This document shows, piece after piece, positions 45,792-55,047 of a DNA stretch of 64,000 bases. Where the stretch lies: contig JANSXZ010000005.1 in assembly GCA_024742705.1 (NCBI GenBank), positions 62,001 to 126,000 of the forward strand, written 5' to 3'. The notes beneath the pieces were generated by a model. It made no database searches. It saw only the letters and a list, made by a program, of their open reading frames with translations, and was not told where the DNA came from. A program made the translations under genes and the position numbers. The stretch is from Paracoccaceae bacterium. Its GTDB lineage: Bacteria; Pseudomonadota; Alphaproteobacteria; Rhodobacterales; Rhodobacteraceae. Each line of letters starts with the position of its first letter. Position 1 is the first letter of the stretch.

Positions 45792-46358
45792 ATGCGGCGT
45801 GCGGCAACCCTGTTCTTGCACGCAGTGATCCTGGCCCTGGCGGCGGCCTGTACGGCTCCGCGAATATCCGGCGATGCGGATGGCCCTTTTCCGCCCGGTG
45901 TCGATCCGCGCGCCGAGGCGGTGGACGGCCTCGAGGTGGGGCACAGGCTGATCGCCGCGGGCGAACACGAACTGGCCATCGAGGCCTTCACCCGCGCCGC
46001 GCTCGATGACGGCATAACACCCGAAGTGCTCAGCGGGCTTGGCAGCGCGAACCTTGGTCTGGGCCGGCTCGGCCAGGCCGAAACGCTGCTGCGCCGCAGT
46101 GTCGAGGCCGCGCCCGAATGGGCCGAAGCCTGGAACAACCTGGGCGTGGTTCTGATGGAACAGGGCAAGACCGGCGAAGCGATCCAGATTTTCCGCAAGG
46201 CCTACGCGCTTGATAGCGGCGAAAGTGACTCAATCCGCGATAATCTGCGCTTAGCACTCGCAAATTTGGAAAATCCTGTTAATGATATCGAAAAAAACGG
46301 AGACTACAAACTGGTGCGGCGGGGCAGCGGCGATTTCGTCATCCGTCAGATACCATGA
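45792..46358 (+). CDS. TPR protein TadD-like 1 (probable lipoprotein)
   Basis: 188 residues. TadD proteins are TPR lipoproteins proposed to help secretin assembly. The N-terminus (MRRAATLFLHAVILALAAAC) resembles a lipoprotein signal, but the -3 position is Ala, so the lipobox is imperfect. TPR-like helices run from about 45 to 150, including WAEAWNNLGVVLMEQGKTGE. The last 40 codons (46248-46310) are unusually AT-rich (about 30% GC over 50 bases). It follows tadC by 18 bases. Confidence 0.85.
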   Translation: MRRAATLFLHAVILALAAACTAPRISGDADGPFPPGVDPRAEAVDGLEVGHRLIAAGEHELAIEAFTRAALDDGITPEVLSGLGSANLGLGRLGQAETLLRRSVEAAPEWAEAWNNLGVVLMEQGKTGEAIQIFRKAYALDSGESDSIRDNLRLALANLENPVNDIEKNGDYKLVRRGSGDFVIRQIP

Positions 46359-46388
46359 CCGAGGCAAGAGCAGCAAAAGGACGCAAAA

Positions 46389-47237
46389 ATGCGCCACCCC
46401 ATCCTTCTCTCCGCGTGCCTGACGGGTATCGTTGCTTTGTCGGCGTGTTCCGAGACGGGCGAACAGACCGTAAACCGTGCCTTTCAGGAAGTGAATGTCG
46501 TCGATGAAAGCAACCTGAGCGACGTCATGCTCACCGTGGCCGACCCCAACGAGGCGGTCGCCTATTTCACCCGCACGGTCCGCGATCACCCCGAACGCAT
46601 CGAGCTGCATCGCGGCCTTGCCAAATCTCTGGTGCGCGCGCGGCGCAACACGGAAGCGGTCGGTGCCTGGGAGCGGGTCGTGGAAATGCCCGAGACCGTG
46701 CCCGACGATGCCGTCGATCTGGCCGATGCGCTGATCCGGTCGGGCGACTGGGCGCGCGCCGAAACCGTTCTGGACGGGGTTGCACCCACGCACGAGACAT
46801 TCCAGCGGTATCGCCTCGAGGCGATGATCGCCGACAGCAACCGGGAATGGAAACGCGCCGACAGTTTCTATGAAACCGCCGTCGGGCTGACGACACGGCC
46901 CGCCGGCGTCTTGAACAACTGGGGATACTCCAAGCTGACGCGCGGCGATTTCTCGGAAGCCGAGCGTCTTTTCGCAGAAGCCATCCGCCAGGACGCCGCG
47001 CTGTTCACCGCCAAGAACAACATGGTTCTCGCCCGTGGCGCGCAGCGCAACTATTCCCTGCCGGTCATCCCAACCAGCCAGACGGAACGGGCCCAGTTGT
47101 TGCACACAATGGCGTTGTCGGCGGTCAAGCAGGGCGATATCGAAACCGGCAAGGGCATCCTGCGCGAAGCCATCGACACCCATCCGCAGCACTTCGAGGA
47201 AGCGGTCCGTTCGCTGCGCGCACTGGAAGCGGGCTGA
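46389..47237 (+). CDS. tadD: TPR lipoprotein TadD-like 2
   Basis: 282 residues. A good lipobox (IVALSACSE) gives a lipid-modified Cys near 20. TPR units follow through most of the protein (for example AEAVGAWERVVEMPE-like NTEAVGAWERVVEMPETV, AGVLNNWGYSKLTRGDFSEA and EAERLFAEAIRQDAALFTAK). It pairs with the preceding TPR protein and likely acts at the outer membrane on the secretin. It is followed by cpaA after four bases. Confidence 0.87.
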   Translation: MRHPILLSACLTGIVALSACSETGEQTVNRAFQEVNVVDESNLSDVMLTVADPNEAVAYFTRTVRDHPERIELHRGLAKSLVRARRNTEAVGAWERVVEMPETVPDDAVDLADALIRSGDWARAETVLDGVAPTHETFQRYRLEAMIADSNREWKRADSFYETAVGLTTRPAGVLNNWGYSKLTRGDFSEAERLFAEAIRQDAALFTAKNNMVLARGAQRNYSLPVIPTSQTERAQLLHTMALSAVKQGDIETGKGILREAIDTHPQHFEEAVRSLRALEAG

Positions 47238-47241
47238 GATC

Positions 47242-47742
47242 ATGGCAATCCCGGCGGCACAGGCGATGTGGTTTCTGCCTTTCGTTCTGCCGCTCTGCCT
47301 TTATGTCGCCTTCACCGACCTGCGCGAAATGCGCATCACCAATCAGGCTGTGATCGCCCTGGCGCTGGTGTTCCTGTTGCCCGGCCTGGCCATCGTGCCG
47401 ATGCCCGAATACCTGTGGCGTCTGTCCCAGATGGCCATCGTTCTGGGCCTTGGGGTCATGTTCTACGCCGCCGGGGTGATGGGCGCGGGCGATGCCAAAT
47501 TCGCCGCGGTCGCCGCGCCCTTCGTTGCGCCCGGCGATGCGACCCTGCTGATGATGATCTTTGCCGCCAACCTGTTGGCCGCCGTGGCCACGCACCGCCT
47601 GGCCAAAAACACGCCGCTGCGGGCCGTCGCGCCGCATTGGCAAAGCTGGAACCAGACCGGCAAGTTTCCGATGGGGTTTTCGCTGGGCGGAACACTGGCG
47701 ATCTATCTGCTGCTGGGCACGCTGCGGGGGGCCGGTTCATGA
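47242..47742 (+). CDS. cpaA: Prepilin peptidase CpaA/TadV
   Basis: 166 residues, an A24-family aspartyl peptidase without the N-methylation domain, the TadV type. The two catalytic aspartates are in AFTDLREMRITN (residue 24 or so) and in the GxGD motif MGAGDAKFAAV. About five or six hydrophobic helices span the rest. It should cut the leaders of both pilins at G14. The in-frame extension upstream lies inside the TPR gene and is rejected. The stop overlaps the start of a tiny ORF. Confidence 0.94.
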   Translation: MAIPAAQAMWFLPFVLPLCLYVAFTDLREMRITNQAVIALALVFLLPGLAIVPMPEYLWRLSQMAIVLGLGVMFYAAGVMGAGDAKFAAVAAPFVAPGDATLLMMIFAANLLAAVATHRLAKNTPLRAVAPHWQSWNQTGKFPMGFSLGGTLAIYLLLGTLRGAGS

Positions 47743-47798
47743 TCCGCCGATACCCGGAAACCACGCCCGCCAGGCCCACCGCCGGACCGGAACAATGA
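47739..47798 (+). CDS. 19-codon ORF linking cpaA and the AAA+ gene by 4-base overlaps
   Basis: Reads MIRRYPETTPARPTAGPEQ. Its ATG overlaps the cpaA stop (ATGA at 47739-47742), and its stop overlaps the AAA+ start (ATGA at 47795-47798). It may serve only as a translational coupler across the 52-base gap. No homology is claimed. Confidence 0.35.
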   Translation: MIRRYPETTPARPTAGPEQ

Positions 47799-49105
47799 AC
47801 GCCCAGACGCCCAGGGTTCATGCCCCCGCGCCGCCCCGGCTGATCGAGGATATCGGCCTGCCCTTTGCGATGATCCGCGACATCTGCCTGAAAACCATGT
47901 TCCGCAAGACCCTCAGCCTGGTCGGGGAACTGGCCCAGGCGGTCTGCCTGCCGGTTCCGATCGTTCAGGAGGTGATCGACATCGCCCGCCGGCAAAAGCT
48001 GATGGAAGCATCGGGCACCGCCGCGACCGAAGCCGGCAGCGAAATGGCCTACCAGCTGACCGAGGCAGGCGTCGCGCGGGCGCTGGACGCGCTGGCGCAA
48101 TCGGAATACTTCGGGCCGATGCCCGTGCCGCTGGCCGAGTACCGCAAGCAGGTGCACCGCCAGTCGATCCGCAACATCGCGCTCACCCGCGAGAGGCTGG
48201 CGCAGGCGATGGGCCATCTGATCCTGTCGCCAACCCTTCTGGATCATCTGGGGCCGGCGGTAAGCGCCGGGCGGTCGATCCTGATGTATGGCCCACCCGG
48301 CAACGGTAAATCCTCTATTTCCAATGGTATACGCGCCGCCATGGGCGACCGCATATATGTGCCGCACGCGGTCGAATACTCGGGGCAGGTGATTACGCTC
48401 TATGATCCGATCGTGCACACCCGGGTGCAGTTGCTAGGTGAGGATCCGAATGCGCTGCGCCGCAATGCCAAACGGCCCGACATGCGCTATGTCGCCTGCC
48501 GCCGCCCGGCGGTTGTGACCGGCGGTGAACTGACGCTCTCGATGCTGGACCTGGTATACAACCCTACCGCCAAGACCTATCAGGCGCCTTTGCAACTCAA
48601 GGCGACGGGCGGCATTTTCATCGTCGACGATCTGGGCCGCCAAAGCACCGCACCACAGGCGCTGATCAACCGCTGGATCGTACCTCTGGAGGAAAGCAAG
48701 GACATCCTCGGGCTGCAATCGGGTGAGAAATTCGAAGTGCCCTTCGACACGCTGGTGATCTTTTCCACCAATTTCCACCCGAACGAGATTTTCGATCAGG
48801 CGGCGCTGCGCAGGATATTCTTCAAGATCAAGGTCGACGGCCCCAGCCAGGAGGAATTCCTGAAGATCTTCGCCATGGTGGCACGCAACAAGGGGATGCC
48901 GCTGGATGAAAAGGGCCTGATCCACCTGCTGAAGAACAAATACCCCACCATCGGCAACGTCTATGCCAGCTATCAGCCGGGGTTCCTGATCGACCAGATG
49001 ATCGCGGTCTGCGAGTTTGAGGGCATCCCCTACCAGATGTCGCCGCAAATGATCGACCGCGCCTGGTCCAACCTTTTTGTGCGCGACGAACTGATCGTGA
49101 AGTGA
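47795..49105 (+). CDS. AAA+ ATPase with N-terminal winged-helix-like region, at the end of the tad operon
   Basis: 436 residues. Residues about 17-110 look like a winged-helix domain (LSLVGELAQAVCLPVPIVQE, then MAYQLTEAGVARALD). The AAA+ module has Walker A ILMYGPPGNGKSS (K172), Walker B GGIFIVDDLGRQ (D278, D279), a sensor-1 region VIFSTNFHPNE, and arginine pair QAALRRIFFKI. It is not one of the standard tad genes. It is coupled to cpaA through a 19-codon ORF. It may be a pilus-associated regulator or remodeller; the function is not known to me. Confidence 0.85.
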   Translation: MNAQTPRVHAPAPPRLIEDIGLPFAMIRDICLKTMFRKTLSLVGELAQAVCLPVPIVQEVIDIARRQKLMEASGTAATEAGSEMAYQLTEAGVARALDALAQSEYFGPMPVPLAEYRKQVHRQSIRNIALTRERLAQAMGHLILSPTLLDHLGPAVSAGRSILMYGPPGNGKSSISNGIRAAMGDRIYVPHAVEYSGQVITLYDPIVHTRVQLLGEDPNALRRNAKRPDMRYVACRRPAVVTGGELTLSMLDLVYNPTAKTYQAPLQLKATGGIFIVDDLGRQSTAPQALINRWIVPLEESKDILGLQSGEKFEVPFDTLVIFSTNFHPNEIFDQAALRRIFFKIKVDGPSQEEFLKIFAMVARNKGMPLDEKGLIHLLKNKYPTIGNVYASYQPGFLIDQMIAVCEFEGIPYQMSPQMIDRAWSNLFVRDELIVK

Positions 49106-49152
49106 CCGCACCGCCGGTTTCGCATTCTGTGCGCGGGCGCTATCTGTAGGCC

Positions 49153-51603
49153 ATGCCTGATCTGCCTTCCGAATTCACCGACTGGTTCGCCGCCAAAGGC
49201 TGGCGTGTGCATCCCCACCAGCAGGCCATGCTTGACCGCGCCGACGACCCTTCGCTGCTGCTGATCGCGCCCACCGGCGGCGGCAAGACGCTGGCCGGAT
49301 TCCTGCCCACGCTGGTCGATCTGGCGCGCAAGCCGCGCACCGGGCTTCACACGCTCTATGTGTCGCCGCTCAAGGCGCTGGCGGTCGATATTCGGCGCAA
49401 CCTGACGCGCCCGGTCGACGAGATGGGCCTGCCGATCCGCATCGAGGATCGCACCGGCGATACCCCCGCCAGCCGCAAGAAACGTCAGCGCGCCGATCCG
49501 CCGCACATCCTGCTGACAACGCCCGAAAGCCTTGCGCTGCTCACTTCGTACGAAGACGCGCCGCGCATGTTCGCGGGGCTGCAACGGGTGGTTGTCGATG
49601 AAATCCATGCCCTGGCGGAATCCAAACGCGGCGATCAGCTGTTTCTGGCGCTGGCGCGGTTGCAACGTCTGTGTCCGGGGCTGCGGCGGGTCGGGCTTTC
49701 GGCCACTGTCGAGGATCCGCAGGCCATCGCGCGGCTGCTGGCCCGCCACCCCGATCCCTGCCCGATCCTTGTGGCAGATCCCGGCCCGGCACCGGATATC
49801 GCGATGCTCGAGACCGACGCGCCACCGCCTTGGTCCGGCGGGGGCGCCGCCTATGCCATCCCGGCGGTTCTGGATCTGGTACGGGCGCATCGCACCACCC
49901 TGATCTTTCACAACACCCGCGCACAGGCTGAATTGTTCTTTCACAACCTGTGGCTGGCCAACGAAGACGCGCTGCCCATCGGCATCCATCACGGCAGTCT
50001 CGACCGGGTTCAGCGCGAGCGCGTGGAACAGGCGATGGTGCGCGGCGATCTCCGGGCGATCGTATGCACCGGCAGCCTGGATCTGGGGATCGACTGGGGC
50101 GATGTCGACCTGGTGATCCAGATCGGTGCGCCCAAGAACGTCAAGCGGCTGGTCCAGAGGATCGGCCGCGCCAATCACCGCTACAACGCGCCATCCAAGG
50201 CGATCCTGGTGCCGGCGAACCGGTTCGAGGTGGTCGAATGCAAGGCGGCCCTCGAGGCGGTGCGCGCCGGCGCGCTGGATGGCGAGCCACGCGGCAGCGG
50301 GCCGTTGGACGTGCTGTGCCAGCACATCCTGATCACCGCCTGCGCCGGCCCGTTCGACACCGACGATCTGTTCCACGAGGTGCGCGGCGTCGGCGCCTAC
50401 CGCGATCTCGAACGTGCCGATTTCGATGATTGCCTGGCGTTCTGCGCCACCGGAGGCTATGCGCTGCGCGCCTATGACAAATGGCAACGACTGCTGCAGC
50501 GCCCCGACGGGCTGTGGCAATTGCGCGATCCGCGCAGCGCGCAACGCATCCGCATGAACATCGGCACGATTCAGGACACCGACACGCTGAAGGTCCGGCT
50601 GAAACGCAGCCGTGGCGGCAAACCGCTGGGTGAAATCGAGGAAGGCTTTGCCGCCACGCTCACACCCGGCGACACGTTTCTGATCGGCGGCCAGATCGTG
50701 CGCTATGAAGGGCTGCGGGAGATGACGGTCGAAGTGACCCGCCGCGCCGACCGCAAGCCCCGGATCGCCACCTTCATGGGCACCAAGTTCGCGACCTCGA
50801 CACAGCTCAGCGCACGGGTGCTGCGCATCTTCGCCCAGGACGACTGGCCCGATCTGCCACCGCACACCGCCGAATGGTTGGCGTTGCAGCGCAGGGTATC
50901 GCAATTGCCCCGCGCCGGCCGCCTGCTGATCGAAAGCTTTCCGCACGACGGGCGGGCCCATGCCTGCATCTACGGCTTTGCCGGGCGCAATGCCATGCAG
51001 ACGCTGGGGCTGTTGCTGAGCAAGCGGATGGAGGATCTGAACCTGGGGCCGCTGGGCTTCGTGGCCACCGACTATGCCACAATGATCTGGAGCCTCGACC
51101 CGATCACCGATCCCGCGCCGCTTTTTGATCTGCCAGCCCTGCGCGACGGTCTGGAACGGTGGCTGGCCGGCAACGCGGTGATGAAACGCACGTTCCGTGC
51201 CAGCGCGAACATCGCCGGGCTGATCGAGCGCAACACGCCCTCGGCGCGCAAATCGGGGCGCCAGGCCACGTTTTCGTCTGATATCCTCTACGACACGCTG
51301 CAAAAGTACGATCCCGGTCACCTGATGCTGCGGATCACCCGCACCGAAGCGATGCGCGGACTGATTGATTTCAGCCGCATCGAGGACATGGCCCGGCGGA
51401 TCGGCGACCGCATCGATCTGGTGCCGCTCGAGCGTGTCACGCCCTTGGCGGCACCGATGTTCCTTGAGATGGGGCGTGTTCCGGTGAAGGGCCAGGCCGA
51501 CGAACGCCTGCTGGCCGAAGAGGCGGCGCGGCTGATGGAGGATTCGGGGCTGAACCGGATTACCACCGCGCCTTCGCGGCCGGTCTGGCGCGTCGGATGG
51601 TAA
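49153..51603 (+). CDS. Ligase-associated-type DEXH helicase (Lhr-like)
   Basis: 816 residues of superfamily 2. Walker A is IAPTGGGKTLAGF (K45), the DEIH box lies at D149-H152 (VVVDEIHAL), and SATVEDP (motif III) follows. Motif VI appears as QRIGRANHR. The long C-terminal half matches the Lhr core. Such helicases are usually encoded with an MBL exonuclease, an ATP-dependent DNA ligase and a phosphoesterase (LhrC system) for DNA repair. None of these partners is adjacent here. It starts 47 bases after the AAA+ gene. Confidence 0.92.
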   Translation: MPDLPSEFTDWFAAKGWRVHPHQQAMLDRADDPSLLLIAPTGGGKTLAGFLPTLVDLARKPRTGLHTLYVSPLKALAVDIRRNLTRPVDEMGLPIRIEDRTGDTPASRKKRQRADPPHILLTTPESLALLTSYEDAPRMFAGLQRVVVDEIHALAESKRGDQLFLALARLQRLCPGLRRVGLSATVEDPQAIARLLARHPDPCPILVADPGPAPDIAMLETDAPPPWSGGGAAYAIPAVLDLVRAHRTTLIFHNTRAQAELFFHNLWLANEDALPIGIHHGSLDRVQRERVEQAMVRGDLRAIVCTGSLDLGIDWGDVDLVIQIGAPKNVKRLVQRIGRANHRYNAPSKAILVPANRFEVVECKAALEAVRAGALDGEPRGSGPLDVLCQHILITACAGPFDTDDLFHEVRGVGAYRDLERADFDDCLAFCATGGYALRAYDKWQRLLQRPDGLWQLRDPRSAQRIRMNIGTIQDTDTLKVRLKRSRGGKPLGEIEEGFAATLTPGDTFLIGGQIVRYEGLREMTVEVTRRADRKPRIATFMGTKFATSTQLSARVLRIFAQDDWPDLPPHTAEWLALQRRVSQLPRAGRLLIESFPHDGRAHACIYGFAGRNAMQTLGLLLSKRMEDLNLGPLGFVATDYATMIWSLDPITDPAPLFDLPALRDGLERWLAGNAVMKRTFRASANIAGLIERNTPSARKSGRQATFSSDILYDTLQKYDPGHLMLRITRTEAMRGLIDFSRIEDMARRIGDRIDLVPLERVTPLAAPMFLEMGRVPVKGQADERLLAEEAARLMEDSGLNRITTAPSRPVWRVGW

Positions 51604-51670
51604 TGCCGGACATTCGCGATTTGTAAAGGTATTGGCCCTAGCCTGAAAGCATCAGGACAGGAGAACCGCG

Positions 51671-51922
51671 ATGCAAAATGGATACAACGATCTCGGCCGC
51701 GGCACCGATGCTTCTGATGCTGCCCGGCGGCGGCGGCGCGACCGGCCCGGTCCGTGGGACCGTCCGCATGGCGCCGGGCTGTTGGCAGGTGTCGATGGCC
51801 CCGCCGATGACGCCGCCATGCCCCATGGCTGGTGGATCCTGCCTGGCATGGCGCTGGGCCTGTTGGTCTGGTGGCAGATCTTCGCCACCATCACCCTGCT
51901 GATCGGGATCGCCGGCGGCTGA
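51671..51922 (+). CDS. Small membrane protein, unknown
   Basis: 83 residues. The first 45 are polar and Arg/Asp/Gly rich (ASDAARRRRRDRPGPWDRPH). Residues about 53-80 form one hydrophobic helix (WWILPGMALGLLVWWQIFAT). AGGAGAA stands eight bases before the ATG at 51671, supporting a real gene. It begins 67 bases after the helicase and lies 78 bases before the ABC ATPase. I do not recognise the family. Confidence 0.7.
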   Translation: MQNGYNDLGRGTDASDAARRRRRDRPGPWDRPHGAGLLAGVDGPADDAAMPHGWWILPGMALGLLVWWQIFATITLLIGIAGG

Positions 51923-52000
51923 CGCCCGACGCCAATTTCGCGACTGTCGCTCTTTTCATTGCCCGTCATGGCGTTAGCTTGGGCAGAAAGGAGAAGTCGA

Positions 52001-52657
52001 ATGCTTTTGCAGGTCACCGGGCTCAGCAAATCCCACGCCGGTGCGGCCGGGCCGGTCGCGGTGTTGCGCGCGGTGGATCTGGCGATGGAAGCCGGCGAGA
52101 CTGTCGCTCTCACGGGTGAATCCGGCTCGGGCAAAAGCACGTTGCTGCATCTGATCGGCGGGCTGGATGTGCCGGATGCCGGGCGGATCCTTCTGGATGG
52201 ACAGGACATCGGCGCGATGGACGACGCGGGGCGCGCGGCGCTGCGCCGCGGCACCGTCGGCGTGGTCTTTCAACAGTTCAACCTGATCCCGTCGCTGCGG
52301 GTGGCGGCCAACCTGGAATTCCAGGCCCGGCTGGCGGGCCGGCTGGACCCTGCTCAACTGGACGGGCTGATTGATGCGCTGGGGTTGCGCGCGCATCTGC
52401 ACAAGTATCCCGAACAGCTGTCGGGCGGGCAGCAACAGCGGGTCGCCATCGCGCGCACGCTTGCGGCGCGCCCGAGGCTGGTTCTGGCGGACGAACCCAC
52501 CGGCAACCTCGACGAGGCGACGGCGGCCAACGTTCTCGAGGCGCTGCTCACGCTGGTTGCGCAGACCGGCGCGGGCCTGATGATGGTAACACATTCTTCC
52601 GCCCTGGCCGCGCACATGGGCCGCCGCCTGCACCTGCGCGCGGGGTGCCTGACATGA
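52001..52657 (+). CDS. ABC transporter ATPase (LolD/MacB type)
   Basis: 218 residues. Walker [11 protein letters not shown] (about 42-51), Q-loop FQQFNLIPS, signature [16 protein letters not shown], Walker [14 protein letters not shown] and H-loop THS are all intact. The 'GNLD' D-loop type is typical of ATPases that serve FtsX-like permeases in lipoprotein or lipid export. AAAGGAGA precedes the ATG. Its stop overlaps the permease ATG (ATGA), so the two are coupled. Confidence 0.94.
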   Translation: MLLQVTGLSKSHAGAAGPVAVLRAVDLAMEAGETVALTGESGSGKSTLLHLIGGLDVPDAGRILLDGQDIGAMDDAGRAALRRGTVGVVFQQFNLIPSLRVAANLEFQARLAGRLDPAQLDGLIDALGLRAHLHKYPEQLSGGQQQRVAIARTLAARPRLVLADEPTGNLDEATAANVLEALLTLVAQTGAGLMMVTHSSALAAHMGRRLHLRAGCLT

Positions 52658-55047
52658 CCGGACCAGGGCTGATCGCGCTGGCCGCACATTGGCGGCGCAA
52701 CCCGCTGCAACTGTTCACACTGGTGGCCGGCCTGGCGCTGGCAACCGCCCTCTGGAGCGGGGTTCAGGCCGTCAACATGGAGGCCCGCGCCAGCTATGAC
52801 GCGGCGGCCGCCACCGTGGGCGAAGGCCGCTTCGATCAGCTTTTACCGCGCGTCGGCGACACCATCGCGCAAACGCAGTTCATTGCGCTGCGCCGCGCCG
52901 GCTGGCAGGTCGGCCCGGTGCTGGAAGGCCGGATCGCCACAGCGGGTGGCAGCCTGCGCATCGTCGGGCTCGACCCGCTGACTTCGCCGGGGGGGATGGG
53001 GCCCGCCAACCGCGACGGCGCCGTGGATCTGACGCGCATGCTGACCGATCCCCCGCTGTTCGCAAATGCCGAGGTCGCGCGCCGCCTCGAGGGGCTTGGC
53101 GGGATGACGGTTGTGGTCACGCCCGACGTGGCCGCCAACACCGCCATCACCGATATCGGCCACGCGCAAAGGCTGCTGGACCGGCCCGGCGCGATCAGCC
53201 GCCTGATCGTCGCCCGCGACCAGCCGCTGGGCCGCCCCCCGCTTGAGCAGATCGCGCCCGACCTGGTGGTGCAGCCGGCGCAGGCGGGCGGCGACATCGG
53301 GCGGCTGACCGACAGTTTCCACCTGAACCTCACAGCCTTTGGCCTGCTGAGCTTCGCGGTGGGCATCTTCATCGTGCACGGCGCCATCGGCCTGGCCTTC
53401 GAGCAACGCCGCGGCATGGTCCGCACCCTGCGCGCGCTTGGAATGCCGCTGCGCCGGCTGATGGCCCTGATGATGGCCGAACTGACCGTGCTGGCCTTTG
53501 TTGCGGGCGGCATCGGCATGGTTCTGGGTTATGCGATCGCCGGGCTGCTGCTGCCGGACGTGGCGGCCACGCTGGAGGGGCTTTACGGCGCGGATATCGC
53601 CAACACCCTGCGGCTGCGCCCGGAATGGTGGGTTTCGGGAATGGCGATTGCCTTTCTGGGTACTGCCCTCGCCGCCGGCGGATCGCTGGCCCGGATTTCC
53701 GCGATGCCGCTGCTCGAAACTGCGCGGGCGGGATCCATGGTGCGCGGCCGGCGCACCCGCCTTGCGCTGGCCGGGGCCGCGGGCCTGGCGGTGGCGGGGG
53801 CCGGGGCGGCGGTCTGGGGCCAGGGCATGATCATGGGGTTCGCGGTGCTGGCCTGCCTGCTGTTGGGCGCGGCGCTGTTGCTGCCCCCTGCCCTGGAAAC
53901 GATGTTACGCGCATTCCAGCGGCGGGCCAGTGGCGCCAAGTGGCAATGGTTCTGGGCCGACACGCGGCTGCAACTGCCGGGGCTCAGCCTGGCCCTGATG
54001 GCGCTCTTGCTGGCGATGGCGGCGAATGTCGGCGTCTCGACAATGGTTTCCAGCTTTCGCGCCACTTTCACGGCGTTTCTCGATCAGCGACTGGCCGCCG
54101 AACTCTACGTCACCGCCGACACACCGTCGCAGGCCGCAGCGCTGCAGGCCTTCGTGGCACCGCGCGCGCGTGAGGTATTGCCGCTGCTTTCGGTGCCACG
54201 GCGCATGGCCGGCAACGAGGCCGAACTGCATGGCATCCGCGTCGGCCCGACCTACCGCGAGAACTGGCGGTTCCTGGCGGGCGATTCGGCGCTGTGGGAT
54301 CGGGTGGCCGACGGCACGGCGGTCATCGTCAACGAACAGCTGGCCCGCCGCGCCGGGCTGTGGCTGGGCGATCCGCTGGCGGTGGCGCCGGGGCTGAGCC
54401 TGCCCATCGCCGGCATCTTCGGCGATTATGGCAACCCGGTGGGCCAGGCGATCGTTTCGGACGCGCTGTTCGCAGATCTTTTCCCCGACAGGCGCGCCAC
54501 GCGGTTCGGTCTGCGCACCGACGATCCCGATGCGCTGCGGCGCGATCTGACCGAGGTGTTCGGCCTGGATGCGGGCCGCATCGTGGATCAGGCGGCGATC
54601 AAATCCTTTTCTCTGGGCGTGTTCGAACGCACCTTTACGGTGACCGCCGCGTTGAATGTGCTGACGCTGGCGGTCGCCGGTTTCGCCATCCTGATGAGCC
54701 TGCTGACGCTTTCGGCGATGCGCGTGCCGCAGCTGGCACCGGCCTGGGCCCTGGGTCTGACGCGGCGCGAACTGGGCCGGCTGGAGGTAATTCGCGCGAT
54801 GGTTCTGGCCGCGTTCACTGCGGCGGCGGCGCTGCCGCTGGGGCTGGCTCTGGCGTGGATGCTGCTGGCGGTGGTCAACGTGGCCGCCTTCGGATGGCGC
54901 CTGCCGATGTTTCTGTTTCCGGCCGACTACGCGCGGCTGGGGCTGCTGACCGTTCTGGCGGCGCTGCTGGCCGCGCTCTGGCCGGCCGTGCGGCTGGCGC
55001 GCACGCCGCCCGAGGCGCTGTTGCGGGTGTTTGCCCATGAACGTTAG
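52654..55047 (+). CDS. ABC transporter permease, FtsX/MacB-like
   Basis: 797 residues with two FtsX domains: helix 1 near 20-40 followed by a periplasmic loop to about 225; four helices around 230-380; a central pair (about 375-460); a second periplasmic loop to about 665; then three to four C-terminal helices. Such single-chain, doubled permeases pair with LolD-like ATPases to extract lipids or lipoproteins. The ATG at 52654 is preferred over a GTG at 52645. The 3' end overlaps the AttH-like gene by 11 bases. Confidence 0.92.
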   Translation: MTGPGLIALAAHWRRNPLQLFTLVAGLALATALWSGVQAVNMEARASYDAAAATVGEGRFDQLLPRVGDTIAQTQFIALRRAGWQVGPVLEGRIATAGGSLRIVGLDPLTSPGGMGPANRDGAVDLTRMLTDPPLFANAEVARRLEGLGGMTVVVTPDVAANTAITDIGHAQRLLDRPGAISRLIVARDQPLGRPPLEQIAPDLVVQPAQAGGDIGRLTDSFHLNLTAFGLLSFAVGIFIVHGAIGLAFEQRRGMVRTLRALGMPLRRLMALMMAELTVLAFVAGGIGMVLGYAIAGLLLPDVAATLEGLYGADIANTLRLRPEWWVSGMAIAFLGTALAAGGSLARISAMPLLETARAGSMVRGRRTRLALAGAAGLAVAGAGAAVWGQGMIMGFAVLACLLLGAALLLPPALETMLRAFQRRASGAKWQWFWADTRLQLPGLSLALMALLLAMAANVGVSTMVSSFRATFTAFLDQRLAAELYVTADTPSQAAALQAFVAPRAREVLPLLSVPRRMAGNEAELHGIRVGPTYRENWRFLAGDSALWDRVADGTAVIVNEQLARRAGLWLGDPLAVAPGLSLPIAGIFGDYGNPVGQAIVSDALFADLFPDRRATRFGLRTDDPDALRRDLTEVFGLDAGRIVDQAAIKSFSLGVFERTFTVTAALNVLTLAVAGFAILMSLLTLSAMRVPQLAPAWALGLTRRELGRLEVIRAMVLAAFTAAAALPLGLALAWMLLAVVNVAAFGWRLPMFLFPADYARLGLLTVLAALLAALWPAVRLARTPPEALLRVFAHER

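Noticed and set aside
49030-51321. A 763-codon open frame opposite the helicase
   Set aside because: Antisense shadow; the helicase motifs on the plus strand are complete.
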